From positions 62,001 to 126,000 of the forward strand of contig JAWXCI010000030.1 in assembly GCA_034408895.1 (NCBI GenBank): a stretch of 64,000 bases of DNA, given 5' to 3'. This document shows, one piece after another, positions 39,288-48,395 of the stretch (its first letter is position 1; every line of letters starts with the position of its first letter). Source of the stretch: UBA4660 sp034408895 (GTDB taxonomy: Bacteria > Bacteroidota > Bacteroidia > Flavobacteriales_D > Sanyastnellaceae). Both the position numbers and the translations under genes were made by a program. The notes beneath the pieces were generated by a model. It was not told the origin of the DNA. It was given only the letters and a program-made list of their open reading frames with translations, and did no database searches.

Positions 39288-39797
39288 ATGAGCGAGACAA
39301 AAAACTTGAACAACAAAGAAGCAAATGACAAACTAAAAAGTTTGGTTGATGACATAAACATTTGCCTTTTTTGCACCCACCTGAAAACAGACGATGGCTC
39401 CACTGCCCGCCCCATGGCAGCACAAAAGGTTTGTGACCAGGGTAATATTTGGTTCTTCAGCGAAAAGGACAGCGATAAAAACAAGGACATAGCGCAAGAC
39501 AAACATGTGCAATTGTTTTTTTCACATCCGGGCAAAAGCAGTTACCTCGTAGTAAATGGTGAAGCCGAAATTATTAACGACCGCGCAAAAATTGAAGAAC
39601 TATGGTCACCCATAGTTAAAATCTGGTTTCCCGAAGGAAAGGACGACCCGAATATTTCCATTGTCAAGGTAAAACCCACCACCGCCTACTATTGGGATAC
39701 GGCAGGAAACAAAATGATTAACTTCATAAAGTTGATGGCCTCCCTTGCTACAGGAAAAAATTTAGTTACAGGCAACGAAGGTGAATTAGCTGTGTAA
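39288..39797 (+). CDS. Pyridoxamine-5'-phosphate oxidase-like (general stress protein 26 type)
   Basis: From the ATG at 39288 the protein has 169 residues. Motifs SLVDDINICLFCTHLKTDDGSTARPMAAQKVCDQGNIWFFSEKDSDKNKDIAQDKHVQLFFSHPGKSSYLVVNGEAEIINDR and PIVKIWFPEGKDDPNISIVKVKPTTAYYWDTAGNK fit the GSP26 family of split-barrel flavin proteins, which bind FMN and are linked to general stress. Start 39288 lies 25 bp after the DUF4142 stop. Confidence 0.88.
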   Translation: MSETKNLNNKEANDKLKSLVDDINICLFCTHLKTDDGSTARPMAAQKVCDQGNIWFFSEKDSDKNKDIAQDKHVQLFFSHPGKSSYLVVNGEAEIINDRAKIEELWSPIVKIWFPEGKDDPNISIVKVKPTTAYYWDTAGNKMINFIKLMASLATGKNLVTGNEGELAV

Positions 39798-39845
39798 ATG
39801 GCTTCCTCATGCTCAAAAGTCCATTGACTTATGCCGCATGGGCGG

Positions 39846-39904
39846 GGACTAAGGCGCAAAAAATTGGACTCATTTCCAGAAAAATAACCTTTGCGCCTTC
39901 GTCC
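39846..39904. repeat. Inverted repeat of the CTTTGCGCCTTCG family
   Basis: GGACTAAGGCGCAAA (39846-39860) and TTTGCGCCTTCGTCC (39890-39904) pair over 15 bp with one mismatch and a 29-nt loop. It lies between the PNPOx-like and the SpoIIAA-like genes and is related to repeats at 19402-19550, 54522-54609 and 56490-56552. Confidence 0.65.
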
Positions 39905-39994
39905 TCAAGCTACGGGATGAGTTTTCATCTTTTAAGACAGCCTGAAGCCAGCAGTGAAATAGCAAAGAGAATAAATATCACTAATAGTAAAAAC

Positions 39995-40366
39995 ATGATT
40001 CAACAATTAGAAAATTTGCCAGTAAACATGGTTGGCTTTAAAGCAACCGGAGAAATTACAGAAAGAGATTTTTCTGAAACGGTGATGCCAAATGTAAAAG
40101 CGCTGATAAATAAAACAGACCAACTGAATTATCTCATGGTTCTTGAAACTCCGATAAAAAATTTCAGCATTGGCGCATGGATGAAGGATGCTGTAATGGG
40201 CATAAAGCATTTAACCAAATGGAACAGGGCAGCTATCGTTTCCGATGTAGAGGCCATACGGAAATTTACAAATTTCTTTAGCTATCTAATGCCGGGTGAG
40301 TTTAGAGGATTTGAACATAAAGACCTGCAACTGGCGATTGATTGGGTGGCGGAAAAAAACAATTGA
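39995..40366 (+). CDS. SpoIIAA-like (STAS-type) protein
   Basis: From the ATG at 39995 the protein has 123 residues: MIQQLENLPVNMVGFKATGEITERDFSETVMPNVKALINKTDQLNYLMVLETPIKNFSIGAWMKDAVMGIKHLTKWNRAAIVSDVEAIRKFTNFFSYLMPGEFRGFEHKDLQLAIDWV. This matches the SpoIIAA-like fold (GxLTxxDY..., VxxLxxxxxLLVxxxxxFxGW, ...W.R.AIVSD). The frame is open to 39809 but this part covers an inverted repeat and has no protein character. It follows the PNPOx-like gene and may belong to the stress group. Confidence 0.85.
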   Translation: MIQQLENLPVNMVGFKATGEITERDFSETVMPNVKALINKTDQLNYLMVLETPIKNFSIGAWMKDAVMGIKHLTKWNRAAIVSDVEAIRKFTNFFSYLMPGEFRGFEHKDLQLAIDWVAEKNN

Positions 40367-40582
40367 GAGAATTAATTCTTTAGGACTTTTCCAATGTGGG
40401 TGAAGGCAAGAAGACTCATCTTCTTATTTTGTACACTTAATTCGTAATTCTTTATTGGTGTTACCAGGCTAAGTCGTGGAAATCTGCTAATCGTCCTTCC
40501 CCAAAACGTGTGTTGGGAAAGATTCCCGACATTCATTTAGCAGTTTATTTAGTAATGAGACACGGATTTATTGTCTTTTGAT

Positions 40583-41362
40583 CTATTGCATCAATTGTTG
40601 CATCAAAATCCCCGCAGCAACCCCAGCATTCAATGATTCCGTCTTACCCCTTCCCGGTATAGAAATTTGTGTGGTTGCCAGTGCAAGTACTTCAGCGCTC
40701 AACCCGTTAGCCTCGCTGCCAATGGCCAGCAAGGCAGGAAAACTTTTTTCTATGGCTTGAAATGATGTGCCCTGCATAGTGGCAGCAACGAGTTTTTTAC
40801 CGGATTCTATGTAGCTCTTCAGCAGTTCGGGCAATGCTCCATATACCACCGGCATTCTGAAAACAGAACCCATGGTAGCCTGCACCACTTTCGCATTCCA
40901 CAATTCCACACAATTGGCAGAGCAGAGTATTTGCTCCACACCAAACCAATCTGCGGTGCGGATAATGGTTCCCATGTTGCCGGGGTCGCTCATGCCATCG
41001 AGCACCAATGAAAGGCCTGTCAATTGCTCAAGCGGTTTCCATTCTTTTTGTTTCACCACGGCCAGCACCCCAGGCGAAGTGGCGAAGGACGACATGCGTT
41101 CCAGGTCGCCATCCTTGGTGCGAATAACAGGTGCCGGGCCGGGAATTTTGAAAGATGCCCCGGCAGTGTATATGCTGTGGATTTCGAACGGGCTGCGCAG
41201 TAGTTCTTCAACCATCTTTTTTCCTTCCACAACAAATAACCCGTTTTGTTGCCTGAACTTTTTCTGTTGCAGCGAGCGCACGAATTTTATGTCCTGGGCT
41301 GAGGCCCCGTTCTTTCCGGGAATCATGGCTTCATCTGGTGGGCTTGAGTCTTGTTTCAACAT
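40583..41362 (-). CDS. TrmH/SpoU-family RNA methyltransferase
   Basis: A 259-residue protein with the extended SpoU layout: an N-terminal RNA-binding half (IKFVRSLQQKKFRQQNGLFVVEGKKMVEELLRSPFEIHSIYT) and a trefoil-knot domain with DPGNMGTIIRTADWFG, LLAIGSEANGLSAEVLALATTQISIPGRGKTESLNAGVAAGILMQQL. It adds a methyl group to the 2'-O of an rRNA or tRNA ribose; the target is not known. It is divergent from the TamL-like gene and separated by a perfect 22-bp inverted repeat. Confidence 0.9.
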   Translation of the reverse strand: MLKQDSSPPDEAMIPGKNGASAQDIKFVRSLQQKKFRQQNGLFVVEGKKMVEELLRSPFEIHSIYTAGASFKIPGPAPVIRTKDGDLERMSSFATSPGVLAVVKQKEWKPLEQLTGLSLVLDGMSDPGNMGTIIRTADWFGVEQILCSANCVELWNAKVVQATMGSVFRMPVVYGALPELLKSYIESGKKLVAATMQGTSFQAIEKSFPALLAIGSEANGLSAEVLALATTQISIPGRGKTESLNAGVAAGILMQQLMQ

Positions 41363-41405
41363 GGTCTGTTATTTAAAATGATGTGTGGCGCGAAAATTAT
41401 TAAGA

Positions 41406-41427
41406 GCGGTGAAATTACTTTCACCGC
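41406..41427. promoter_or_regulatory. Perfect 22-bp inverted repeat between divergent genes
   Basis: GCGGTGAAA-TTAC-TTTCACCGC is a perfect inverted repeat with 9-bp arms, located 44 bp upstream of the RNA methyltransferase start and 82 bp upstream of the TamL-like start. There is no T-run, so a terminator is unlikely; an operator or RNA hairpin is possible. A near -7 box (CACTTTTG) lies at 41461-41468 for the TamL-like gene. Confidence 0.5.
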
Positions 41428-41509
41428 CTCCAGCCATAGCTTGGAATAAGATTCAGAAACCACTTTTGTGATTAAACGCAGCAACATCTACTTACAGCCA
41501 CAGAGTGCC

Positions 41510-44002
41510 ATGAAATTATTTTCATGCCTGTGCGCTCTCATGCTGTTGGCTGCCTGTAGCCCCAGCAGCAAACTGCGCAAGGACCAAACCTTCTTCAAGA
41601 AATACAAAGTGGATGTGCATTCTGCCCAATCCGATCATCGCGTTTCGAAAGAAGACCTCGAGGCATTGGTGCGCCAGAAGCCCAACCGCCAGATACTTTA
41701 CATCAGGCTCAATCTTATAGTGCACAACATTTTCGCCCCGGGCGATTGGGATAAATACAACGGCAAGAGAACCGCAAGGCGTAAAATCAAAAATGCAAAA
41801 CGAATTGAACGCGGCAAGGAACCGAAGGACACGCTCGTAAAAACTACCCGCCACTGGCTTGCTTATACCGTAGGTGAGCCAGCGGTGGTGCTGGATTCCG
41901 TGCGCGTAATAAAGTCGGCAGAGCAAATGAGCATTTACCTGAAGAAAAAAGGTTTCTTCAAAAACGTGGTGTACCTTGAGGTGGCCTACCGCCATGGCAA
42001 AACAAAAAAGGCAAACGTCATTTACCACGTTTATCCCTGGGATGCTTACCGCCTGCGAAACATCCAATACCAAACCACCGACACACTGCTGGAGGAACGG
42101 ATGAATTACTTCAGGGCGAACTCCTCACTGAAGCCTGACATGGTGTTCGATCTTGATAAACTGGACGAAGAGCGCGAAGTCATTACTGCCTACCTCAACA
42201 ACCGCGGCTACTACGAGTTTACCAAGGAGTACATTACTTATGATGTGGACAGCACCATTGGCCAAAACCTCTGCGATATCACCCTGCGCATTCGTGGTGT
42301 TACAAGGGAATCCCTGCTGCCCACGGATACCGTTCTTATTACACCGCACCGCAAATATTTTATTGGCAACATCAACGTGCATACCCGTTTCAAGCTGCTG
42401 GACTCTGACTACGAGCCGGGCGATACCGCCAGGTTTGGCGACATTGCTATCCTTGGAAATTCAAACCTAACCATTTCCGACAAGCTGATTTTGTGCACCC
42501 TCAACATGGATCCCGGAGATTTGTACACCAAAGACCGCATTGATCAAACCTATAAGCGGTTTACCCAACTCAAGGTATTTCGATCGGTGGGTATCCAGTT
42601 GTTGCCGCGGCCCGGTATTCCAGCCTCACAACCACAGGTTCTTGATTGCAACATATTACTTACACCCGCTCCCAAGGCTTCGGTTTCCATTGATCCGCGT
42701 TTGATACATCGCGATGAAAATCTGGGGGTGTATGGCAACGTGAACTTCCGCCACAGAAATGCGCTGGGCGGTGCTGAAACTTTTGGTGTGCAGGGCACTG
42801 CCGGTTTCGAATCCACACGAATACTCACTGAATCTGTAGATGCAACAACGGGCGAACAGATTTCAGAAATCGTGCGTCCCAACACCTTCGAGTTTGGTGG
42901 TGAAGTATCGGTAAAGGTTCCCCGTTTTATTCCTTTTGATTGCGACAGGTTTTCCAAATCAACCGAACCCTTCACTACCTTTTCAACTTCCATCAACCAC
43001 CAGTCGCGCCCTGAGTTCGAGCGTACACTTTCGCAATTCCGCGTGAGCTATAACTGGGTAGAAAATGCAACCAAGGTGAGCCGTCTCTACGTGAACCTTG
43101 CGGAATTCTCTATTATCAAAATAAACAAGACTCCTGAATTTCAAGCCTACCTGGACCAAATAGAAGACGAGTTTCTTTCCAATGCTTACAACAATCACCT
43201 CATCAGTGCCTCAGGCTTCGGTTGGGTGTTGAATACACAAAAACAGGAACGCCAGAAATACTACTTGTTCAACAAAAGTGGAATTGAAACCGCGGGATTT
43301 CTTTTAAGGAAAGGCTACGAACTTTCGGGAGCCGAAGTGGGCGAATCGGGTGGATATGAATTAGCCAAAATCCGTTTTGCCCAATACGTGAAATTCGAAC
43401 AGGATTTTCGCTTCTACCTCAACCTTCAGACAAAGAATAAACTGGCAACACGCCTCAATGGGGGAGTGGGCAAGCCATATCAAAACCTGGATGCACTGCC
43501 GTTCGAGAAAAGTTTTTTTGCCGGAGGTTCCAATGGTATCCGCGCATGGCGCGCACGATCGCTTGGACCCGGTTCGTACAGGGACTCCACCTCACTTCAA
43601 ACATTTAACGCTATAGGCGAAATGAAAATTGAAATGAGTATGGAATATCGTTTTGATCTAAGCAATACTTTCGAAGGTGCAGTTTTTCTTGATGCAGGAA
43701 ATGTGTGGATGCTGCGTAACGATGCAAACAAACCCGGAAGCAAGTTTGAAACCAACCGTTTCATAAGCGAAATGGCTGTGGGCACAGGCCTGGGTTTGCG
43801 CCTTGATTTCGATTTCTTCCTTATCCGTTTCGACTTTGGCCTGCAATTGAAAGACCCTGCAAAAATTCCTGGCGAACGATGGTTCTATGAACCTAAAACA
43901 GAGTACAACCAATTTCTCTCGCGATTCGATACGGATATCAAAACCCATTCGTATGGGTTTCCTCCTTTGATATTTAATCTTGGAATTGGGTATCCGTTTT
44001 AG
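41510..44002 (+). CDS. Lipoprotein Omp85-family barrel (TamL-like)
   Basis: An 830-residue protein. MKLFSCLCALMLLAACSPSSK carries a LAAC lipobox; POTRA-like segments follow (DQTFFKKYKVDV, GFFKNVVYLEVAY, RMNYFRANSSLKPDMVFDLDKLDEEREVITAYLNNRGYYEF), then a C-terminal barrel with SFFAGGSNGIRAWRARSLGPGSYRD (the G-R-A/FxR-like motif of Omp85) and SMEYRFDLSNTFEGAVFLDAGNVW, ending FPPLIFNLGIGYPF. A lipidated Omp85 near an RNA methyltransferase fits the Bacteroidota TamL, partner of TamB in outer-membrane biogenesis. tamB itself is not in the window. The start is chosen at 41510 for the signal; the frame opens at a GTG. Confidence 0.87.
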   Translation: MKLFSCLCALMLLAACSPSSKLRKDQTFFKKYKVDVHSAQSDHRVSKEDLEALVRQKPNRQILYIRLNLIVHNIFAPGDWDKYNGKRTARRKIKNAKRIERGKEPKDTLVKTTRHWLAYTVGEPAVVLDSVRVIKSAEQMSIYLKKKGFFKNVVYLEVAYRHGKTKKANVIYHVYPWDAYRLRNIQYQTTDTLLEERMNYFRANSSLKPDMVFDLDKLDEEREVITAYLNNRGYYEFTKEYITYDVDSTIGQNLCDITLRIRGVTRESLLPTDTVLITPHRKYFIGNINVHTRFKLLDSDYEPGDTARFGDIAILGNSNLTISDKLILCTLNMDPGDLYTKDRIDQTYKRFTQLKVFRSVGIQLLPRPGIPASQPQVLDCNILLTPAPKASVSIDPRLIHRDENLGVYGNVNFRHRNALGGAETFGVQGTAGFESTRILTESVDATTGEQISEIVRPNTFEFGGEVSVKVPRFIPFDCDRFSKSTEPFTTFSTSINHQSRPEFERTLSQFRVSYNWVENATKVSRLYVNLAEFSIIKINKTPEFQAYLDQIEDEFLSNAYNNHLISASGFGWVLNTQKQERQKYYLFNKSGIETAGFLLRKGYELSGAEVGESGGYELAKIRFAQYVKFEQDFRFYLNLQTKNKLATRLNGGVGKPYQNLDALPFEKSFFAGGSNGIRAWRARSLGPGSYRDSTSLQTFNAIGEMKIEMSMEYRFDLSNTFEGAVFLDAGNVWMLRNDANKPGSKFETNRFISEMAVGTGLGLRLDFDFFLIRFDFGLQLKDPAKIPGERWFYEPKTEYNQFLSRFDTDIKTHSYGFPPLIFNLGIGYPF

Positions 44003-44015
44003 CTGGGGCTCTATA

Positions 44016-44036
44016 CACCACCGCCCCTAAGGGGTA
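44016..44036. repeat. CCACCGCCCCTAAGGGGTA repeat (copy 1)
   Basis: CACCACCGCCCCTAAGGGGT lies just after the TamL-like stop, with the same core as 60265-60284. Function unknown. Confidence 0.6.
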
Positions 44037-44161
44037 GCAGTGTGCTATCGGGACGGCACCCCATGAACCATGAACCTTCAACCCTGTATCAACAACAGGC
44101 ACAATGCTTGACTTAGCGCCCGCCTACTTTTACCCACAATACTAAAAAAACAATTTCATTC

Positions 44162-45790
44162 ATGAACAAAACCATTTCAATTCTTGTAGCAATGTGTATG
44201 GCTTTTGCCTTAGTTGCGCAAGACATCAAAACTGTTTCAACCAAAATTTCTGACGTCACTGTTTTCCTCAGTGGTGCGCAGGTGGTGCACGAGGGAAGTG
44301 TTTCACTCAAAGCCGGGGAGAACACCTTGAAGATCGAAAACCTCACCACCAATCTTGATCCCAATAGTGTGCAGGTGGAAGGCAATCCCAACTACACTAT
44401 TCTTTCAGTGCGCCACCAGATAAATTACCTGATGGCACAACAGCCCACAACGGAAATAAAAGCGGTGATGGATTCGCTCGAAGAAACACAATTCAGTTTG
44501 AAGGAGCGCCAAACCATGCGTATGGTTTACAGTGAAGAGAAACAAATGATTTTAGCCAATCGTTCTATTAAGGGCAACGATGGAATTTTGCTTCCAGAAG
44601 ATTTGGCGGAGATGGCCGACTTCTTCCGCAGCCGGTTGAAGGAAGTGGAATACAAAATTCTTGAACTGAACCAGGAAGAGAAAGAACTCAACGAAGAAAT
44701 TACGCGACTACAAAATCAATTGAACAACCTCAACGCTCGAAGGGGACAAAACCCAAGCGAGGTAATCATTCTTGTGGATGCCGATAAAGCCACCACCACC
44801 AACCTCAAAGTTTCTTACACCACATGGAGTGCAGGCTGGTATCCCGTTTATGATTTGCGTTCCGAGGAAATCAACGCACCCATAGAACTCATCTACAAAG
44901 CAAAAGTTTTCCAGAGCACCGGCAACGACTGGAAGAATGTGGATCTGACCATCTCTACCGGCAATCCATCTGCCGGAGGCCAGTCACCGGAAATGTATCC
45001 GTGGTATTTGTACATCTATGACCCAAAACCAATTTATCGCAGAGATGAGGACAACGTTTATGAGGGTGCCCCACCTGCCGCAGCAGATAAATCAAAAGAC
45101 GAAGAAATGTCAAGCGAACTCTACAACGAACAAAACATGGACACTAAATCCTTGGCTGAATACAACACCGTTCAAGCGAACGCTGTAAATGTCGAATTCA
45201 AGATCGGGATTCCATTTGATGTGCCGAGCGACAACCAGCATTACGATGTGGAATTGCAGCGCTCAAATTTGAAAGCCAACTACGAATACATAGTTGCACC
45301 TAAACTGGACAACGATGCATTCCTTCGTGCACAACTCACGGACTGGGCGCAGTACAATCTGTTGCCAGGCGAAAGCAATATCTACTTTTCTGGAACGTAT
45401 GTGGGCAAAGGATATATTGACCCAGCCCTTGCTAACGATACGCTCAACCTTTCACTTGGCCGCGATAAGGGCATACAGGTGAAACGCGAAATGCTGAAGG
45501 ATTTTAGCAAGACAGGAAATTTTGGTGGAAAGAATCAAACCACCAAGGCGTATGAAATCACAGTGACAAACAACAAGAAAGTGGCTGTGCCTGTCACCAT
45601 CGAAGACCAGTTCCCTATTTCTCAAAATGCAGACATAGAAGTGGAGCGCGAGGAAACGAGCGGTGGAGTAGTGGATGATGCCACCGGAAAAATCACCTGG
45701 AAGCAAATTATACAACCCGGTGAAACTGTAAAGAAACAAATCCGCTTTAACGTGAAGTATCCGAAGAAGAAGCTTGTTAGTGGTTTATAA
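44162..45790 (+). CDS. DUF4139 (mucoidy inhibitor MuiA-like) protein
   Basis: A 542-residue protein with a signal peptide (MNKTISILVAMCMAFALVAQ). The N-terminal DUF4140 part ISDVTVFLSGAQVVHEGSVSLKAGENTLKIENLTTNLDPNSVQVEGN precedes a coiled-coil region (KEVEYKILELNQEEKELNEEITRLQNQLNNL), and the DUF4139 part has VSYTTWSAGWYPVYDLRS, LIYKAKVFQSTGNDWKNVDLTISTGNPS, and the last strands YEITVTNNKKVAVPVTIEDQFPIS, ITWKQIIQPGETVKKQIRFNVKYPKKK. It is a periplasmic or cell-surface protein of unknown role. It converges with the DUF4846 gene. Confidence 0.9.
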   Translation: MNKTISILVAMCMAFALVAQDIKTVSTKISDVTVFLSGAQVVHEGSVSLKAGENTLKIENLTTNLDPNSVQVEGNPNYTILSVRHQINYLMAQQPTTEIKAVMDSLEETQFSLKERQTMRMVYSEEKQMILANRSIKGNDGILLPEDLAEMADFFRSRLKEVEYKILELNQEEKELNEEITRLQNQLNNLNARRGQNPSEVIILVDADKATTTNLKVSYTTWSAGWYPVYDLRSEEINAPIELIYKAKVFQSTGNDWKNVDLTISTGNPSAGGQSPEMYPWYLYIYDPKPIYRRDEDNVYEGAPPAAADKSKDEEMSSELYNEQNMDTKSLAEYNTVQANAVNVEFKIGIPFDVPSDNQHYDVELQRSNLKANYEYIVAPKLDNDAFLRAQLTDWAQYNLLPGESNIYFSGTYVGKGYIDPALANDTLNLSLGRDKGIQVKREMLKDFSKTGNFGGKNQTTKAYEITVTNNKKVAVPVTIEDQFPISQNADIEVEREETSGGVVDDATGKITWKQIIQPGETVKKQIRFNVKYPKKKLVSGL

Positions 45791-45798
45791 AGTTTCGG

Positions 45799-45823
45799 GT
45801 TCTGAGTTTCGAGCACTCGGAAC
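45799..45823. terminator. Hairpin repeat between convergent genes (copy 2)
   Basis: GTTCTGAGT (45799-45807) and ACTCGGAAC (45815-45823) pair over 9 bp with one G-U, between the DUF4139 gene and the DUF4846 gene. Its arms and flanks (AGTTTCGGGTTC, GCACTCGGAAC) are shared with 28106-28137. Confidence 0.5.
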
Positions 45824-45836
45824 TATACTCTGGCAA

Positions 45837-46682
45837 CTATTCAAATCTCCTAAGAACCATTGCAGGAAAAGTCCATTCCATTGTTTCGAGAGAACCTTCG
45901 AACTGGTTGCTGTACCAAGGGCTTAAACTTTCATCATTGGGGTTTTTGATGATGTGTATTTCCTGCGCGGGCATGTAGCTCTGTGCAAGCATGAAGATTT
46001 TTTCCTGTGTTGAATTGTTCACTGCTATATCCACTGCGATTACTGCATGACCGGGAGAACCGCCCTGCACAAATACATCACCCGGTTGAATGTCATTCAT
46101 GTCCACCTGCTTCAGCTCATTCGCGATGGAAAGTGTTCCGGCAAACATGAATACACGATCGAGGTATGCGCGAAAAGTTTTATAGTTCGAAGATGCCTCT
46201 GCGCTTTTTTCCCACCATGTTTTATTGCCATCCACTTTCAAGCGGTAGCCATCGCGCCACCTAGAGTAATCCATGCGGAAGCCATTGGTCAGGTTGAAAT
46301 GAATGGCATCGTAATGTTTTGTTTTCCACAAATACTCCGCGCGCAATCGTATGCAGGCGTCTGCACATTGCTGCAAATCTTTCGTCCCAATTTCCATATC
46401 AACCACGGCAACATGCACATGTTGCCACCCCTTGTCTTCACCTGAATAAAGCTTTACAGTCGCACCATCAGGTTTTAGTGCGAGGTTGCGGAGGTAACTG
46501 GTGAATGACAATGAATCGGCAATGATTCTCACAAATCCTTCGGGAACCGTGATGCGCGTTTCAATGGTATTTCCTTCCGGATTGATGATGGAGGAATTGA
46601 CAATCGCATCACTGTTATGAATCACAATGCCTGAACAACACAAAAGAAGAAAGGATGAACAAAGAGCAATTGCTGCTTTCAT
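45837..46682 (-). CDS. DUF4846 family protein
   Basis: With the ATG at 46682 it has 281 residues: MKAAIALCSSFLLLCCSGIVIHNS has a signal with possible lipobox LLCC. The main part shows ITVPEGFVRIIADSLSFTSYLRNLALKPDGATVKLYSGE and HVAVVDMEIGTKDLQQCADACIRLRAEYLWKTKHYDAIHFNLTNGFRMDYSRWRDGYRLKV, then MNDIQPGDVFVQGGSPGHAVIAVDIAVN, MLAQSYMPAQEIHIIKNPNDESLSPWYSNQF. This fits DUF4846; GSPGHAVIAVD and FMLAQSYMPAQEIHI recall the Cys-His amidase fold, though the role is not known. It ends in a hairpin region shared with the DUF4139 gene. Confidence 0.85.
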   Translation of the reverse strand: MKAAIALCSSFLLLCCSGIVIHNSDAIVNSSIINPEGNTIETRITVPEGFVRIIADSLSFTSYLRNLALKPDGATVKLYSGEDKGWQHVHVAVVDMEIGTKDLQQCADACIRLRAEYLWKTKHYDAIHFNLTNGFRMDYSRWRDGYRLKVDGNKTWWEKSAEASSNYKTFRAYLDRVFMFAGTLSIANELKQVDMNDIQPGDVFVQGGSPGHAVIAVDIAVNNSTQEKIFMLAQSYMPAQEIHIIKNPNDESLSPWYSNQFEGSLETMEWTFPAMVLRRFE

Positions 46683-46956
46683 TTTGGAAGATTTACGGTG
46701 TAATCGGAGAATCAGGAAGTTTATTGTTGAGATTAATTCATTCTTGCAATAACGTGTTTGGGATTTTGAAAAAGGGAAATTTTTGAACAATAGCGAATGC
46801 TCTTTCTTTAATTGTTCCTGGAAATAATATGGCAATTATAATTTTATTAATTGTTGAGAACTTGTAGTGCTGCCAAATAAATAATCATTTACTATTGCCG
46901 GGCGGCAGTTAAGTCTGTTGCAATAGTGCCTTACCATTCTAACCAACCCCAACTAT

Positions 46957-48375
46957 ATGGCGCACTCATCGTTTTTGAGTTTGATCTTTTCCACAAGAAT
47001 TGGCCTTTCGACTGCTTTTGGGATGATAGCTAGTTCATTAATTGCACAAGAGCCTGCCCAACCCGATTCCGGGCTTACCCCAGCCGATCGCCCTGTTAAC
47101 TTCTACTTATTTGATTATCCAAGCAATTTCCAAAACGGTTATAGCTGGCCAAGCCTCACCCAGTCTGTCCACAATACAGCGGCAATTCATCAAGTGGTGA
47201 ATACGAGCCTGCGCAGGGTATTTGAACCATTATCACCCCGCTGGGGAAAAGTGTATACCGGAGGTTCAGTTGCACTCTTCAATATATTTTATTCCTATCT
47301 GCCTACGGGCACAGCATGGCAACACCAGGAAGCGCACCGTGCCGTGCTTCGTTATTATGGTATTGACAGCTACAACCAGGCAAACGATTTCAGGCTGTTC
47401 GAAAAACGCATAGCCACCAATCAGGTATTAGACCAGGACCTGATTGACCTCAAATTTGAGCATCCCGCAGAGTTTATCCGAAATCGTGGCCTTGGCCACG
47501 AGTCGCAGTTGGAAATGATAGAACAGCTGAAAAAGGACGCTTTCTATTTTAACACTCCAGGTTATGTAGATGCCATTCCTAACCTGTTGAATACCTACGT
47601 GGTTATTTCGTACGTAAATGAATTCAGGAAAGATGGTTATGATCTGGCCATTGATGAGCGCAATAAAGAGGAACTAACACCTGATGTGCGCGATATCTCA
47701 GGAGTGGAGTTCACACCTTGGGTATACGATATGTTCCGTCCCGTCGAACCTTATTATGATTCCACTTTAACATATGGCACAGGTGTGGGCACACGCGGGC
47801 CTCATCCTTATGGCACCGGAGTGGATCGTTATGTTGGCGTGGAAGACCTAAGCCCCGAGGAGTTGGCCTACCTGAAAAAGGAATCAAACCTGGTGTGGCT
47901 CAACTTGCTTTCACCACACAATTTCGGTTTCGCGCGTTTTCGCGGCACTAATCCATTTAACAGCGAACCGATGTACTGGAATGTGGGAGTGGTGCACAAT
48001 CTGGTGGCTTTCGGTCATGTGATTGACTTCAATTTTTTCTTCCAACAGAAAAAACTTAATCTCTTCTTCCAGTACCACAACTATAAAAACAAGGACAGCT
48101 ATTTCCCCGGTGCCACCATTGAGGTACATCGCTACCCCATACGGAAGGTTTTTCTGACAGCCGCAATTGGCGGATGGTCGCAGCCCAAACTACAGTTATT
48201 CAGCGCACAATCAGGCACCACTGGCGGAATCATCAAGCTGGGAATAGCCTCGCGCATTGGCAACAAGCTGGAATGGTATGCTGAGGGTGACATGAAATCC
48301 GATGGATGGGTTTCCGGCTACCTCGCACTTAAGCCGCAGGCCCAGTTTCAATTTGGAATCAACTGGAAGTATTGA
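46957..48375 (+). CDS. Unknown outer-membrane-type protein, first gene of an operon
   Basis: A 472-residue protein with a signal-like N-terminus (IGLSTAFGMIASSLIAQEP). The middle is mostly helical (SLTQSVHNTAAIHQVVNTSLRRVFEPL; TAWQHQEAHRAVLRYYGIDSYNQAND; RNRGLGHESQLEMIEQLKKDAFYF) and contains two His-rich motifs (HQEAH and GHESQ) that might bind metal. The last 130 residues look like beta strands ending FQFGINWKY, with an aromatic C-terminus as in outer-membrane barrels. I do not recognise the family. The next gene starts 20 bp later, and five genes in a row form an operon to 53035. Confidence 0.68.
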   Translation: MAHSSFLSLIFSTRIGLSTAFGMIASSLIAQEPAQPDSGLTPADRPVNFYLFDYPSNFQNGYSWPSLTQSVHNTAAIHQVVNTSLRRVFEPLSPRWGKVYTGGSVALFNIFYSYLPTGTAWQHQEAHRAVLRYYGIDSYNQANDFRLFEKRIATNQVLDQDLIDLKFEHPAEFIRNRGLGHESQLEMIEQLKKDAFYFNTPGYVDAIPNLLNTYVVISYVNEFRKDGYDLAIDERNKEELTPDVRDISGVEFTPWVYDMFRPVEPYYDSTLTYGTGVGTRGPHPYGTGVDRYVGVEDLSPEELAYLKKESNLVWLNLLSPHNFGFARFRGTNPFNSEPMYWNVGVVHNLVAFGHVIDFNFFFQQKKLNLFFQYHNYKNKDSYFPGATIEVHRYPIRKVFLTAAIGGWSQPKLQLFSAQSGTTGGIIKLGIASRIGNKLEWYAEGDMKSDGWVSGYLALKPQAQFQFGINWKY

Positions 48376-48395
48376 ACCACCAAAACCATTAACCC

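Noticed and set aside
39809..39994. N-terminal extension of the SpoIIAA-like protein
   Set aside because: The DNA here contains an inverted repeat, and the encoded residues do not fit the family; the ATG at 39995 does.
40367..40582. Hairpin near 40487-40510 as a terminator
   Set aside because: TTCCCCAA...TTGGGAA pairs imperfectly and is not followed by a T-run; its role cannot be supported.
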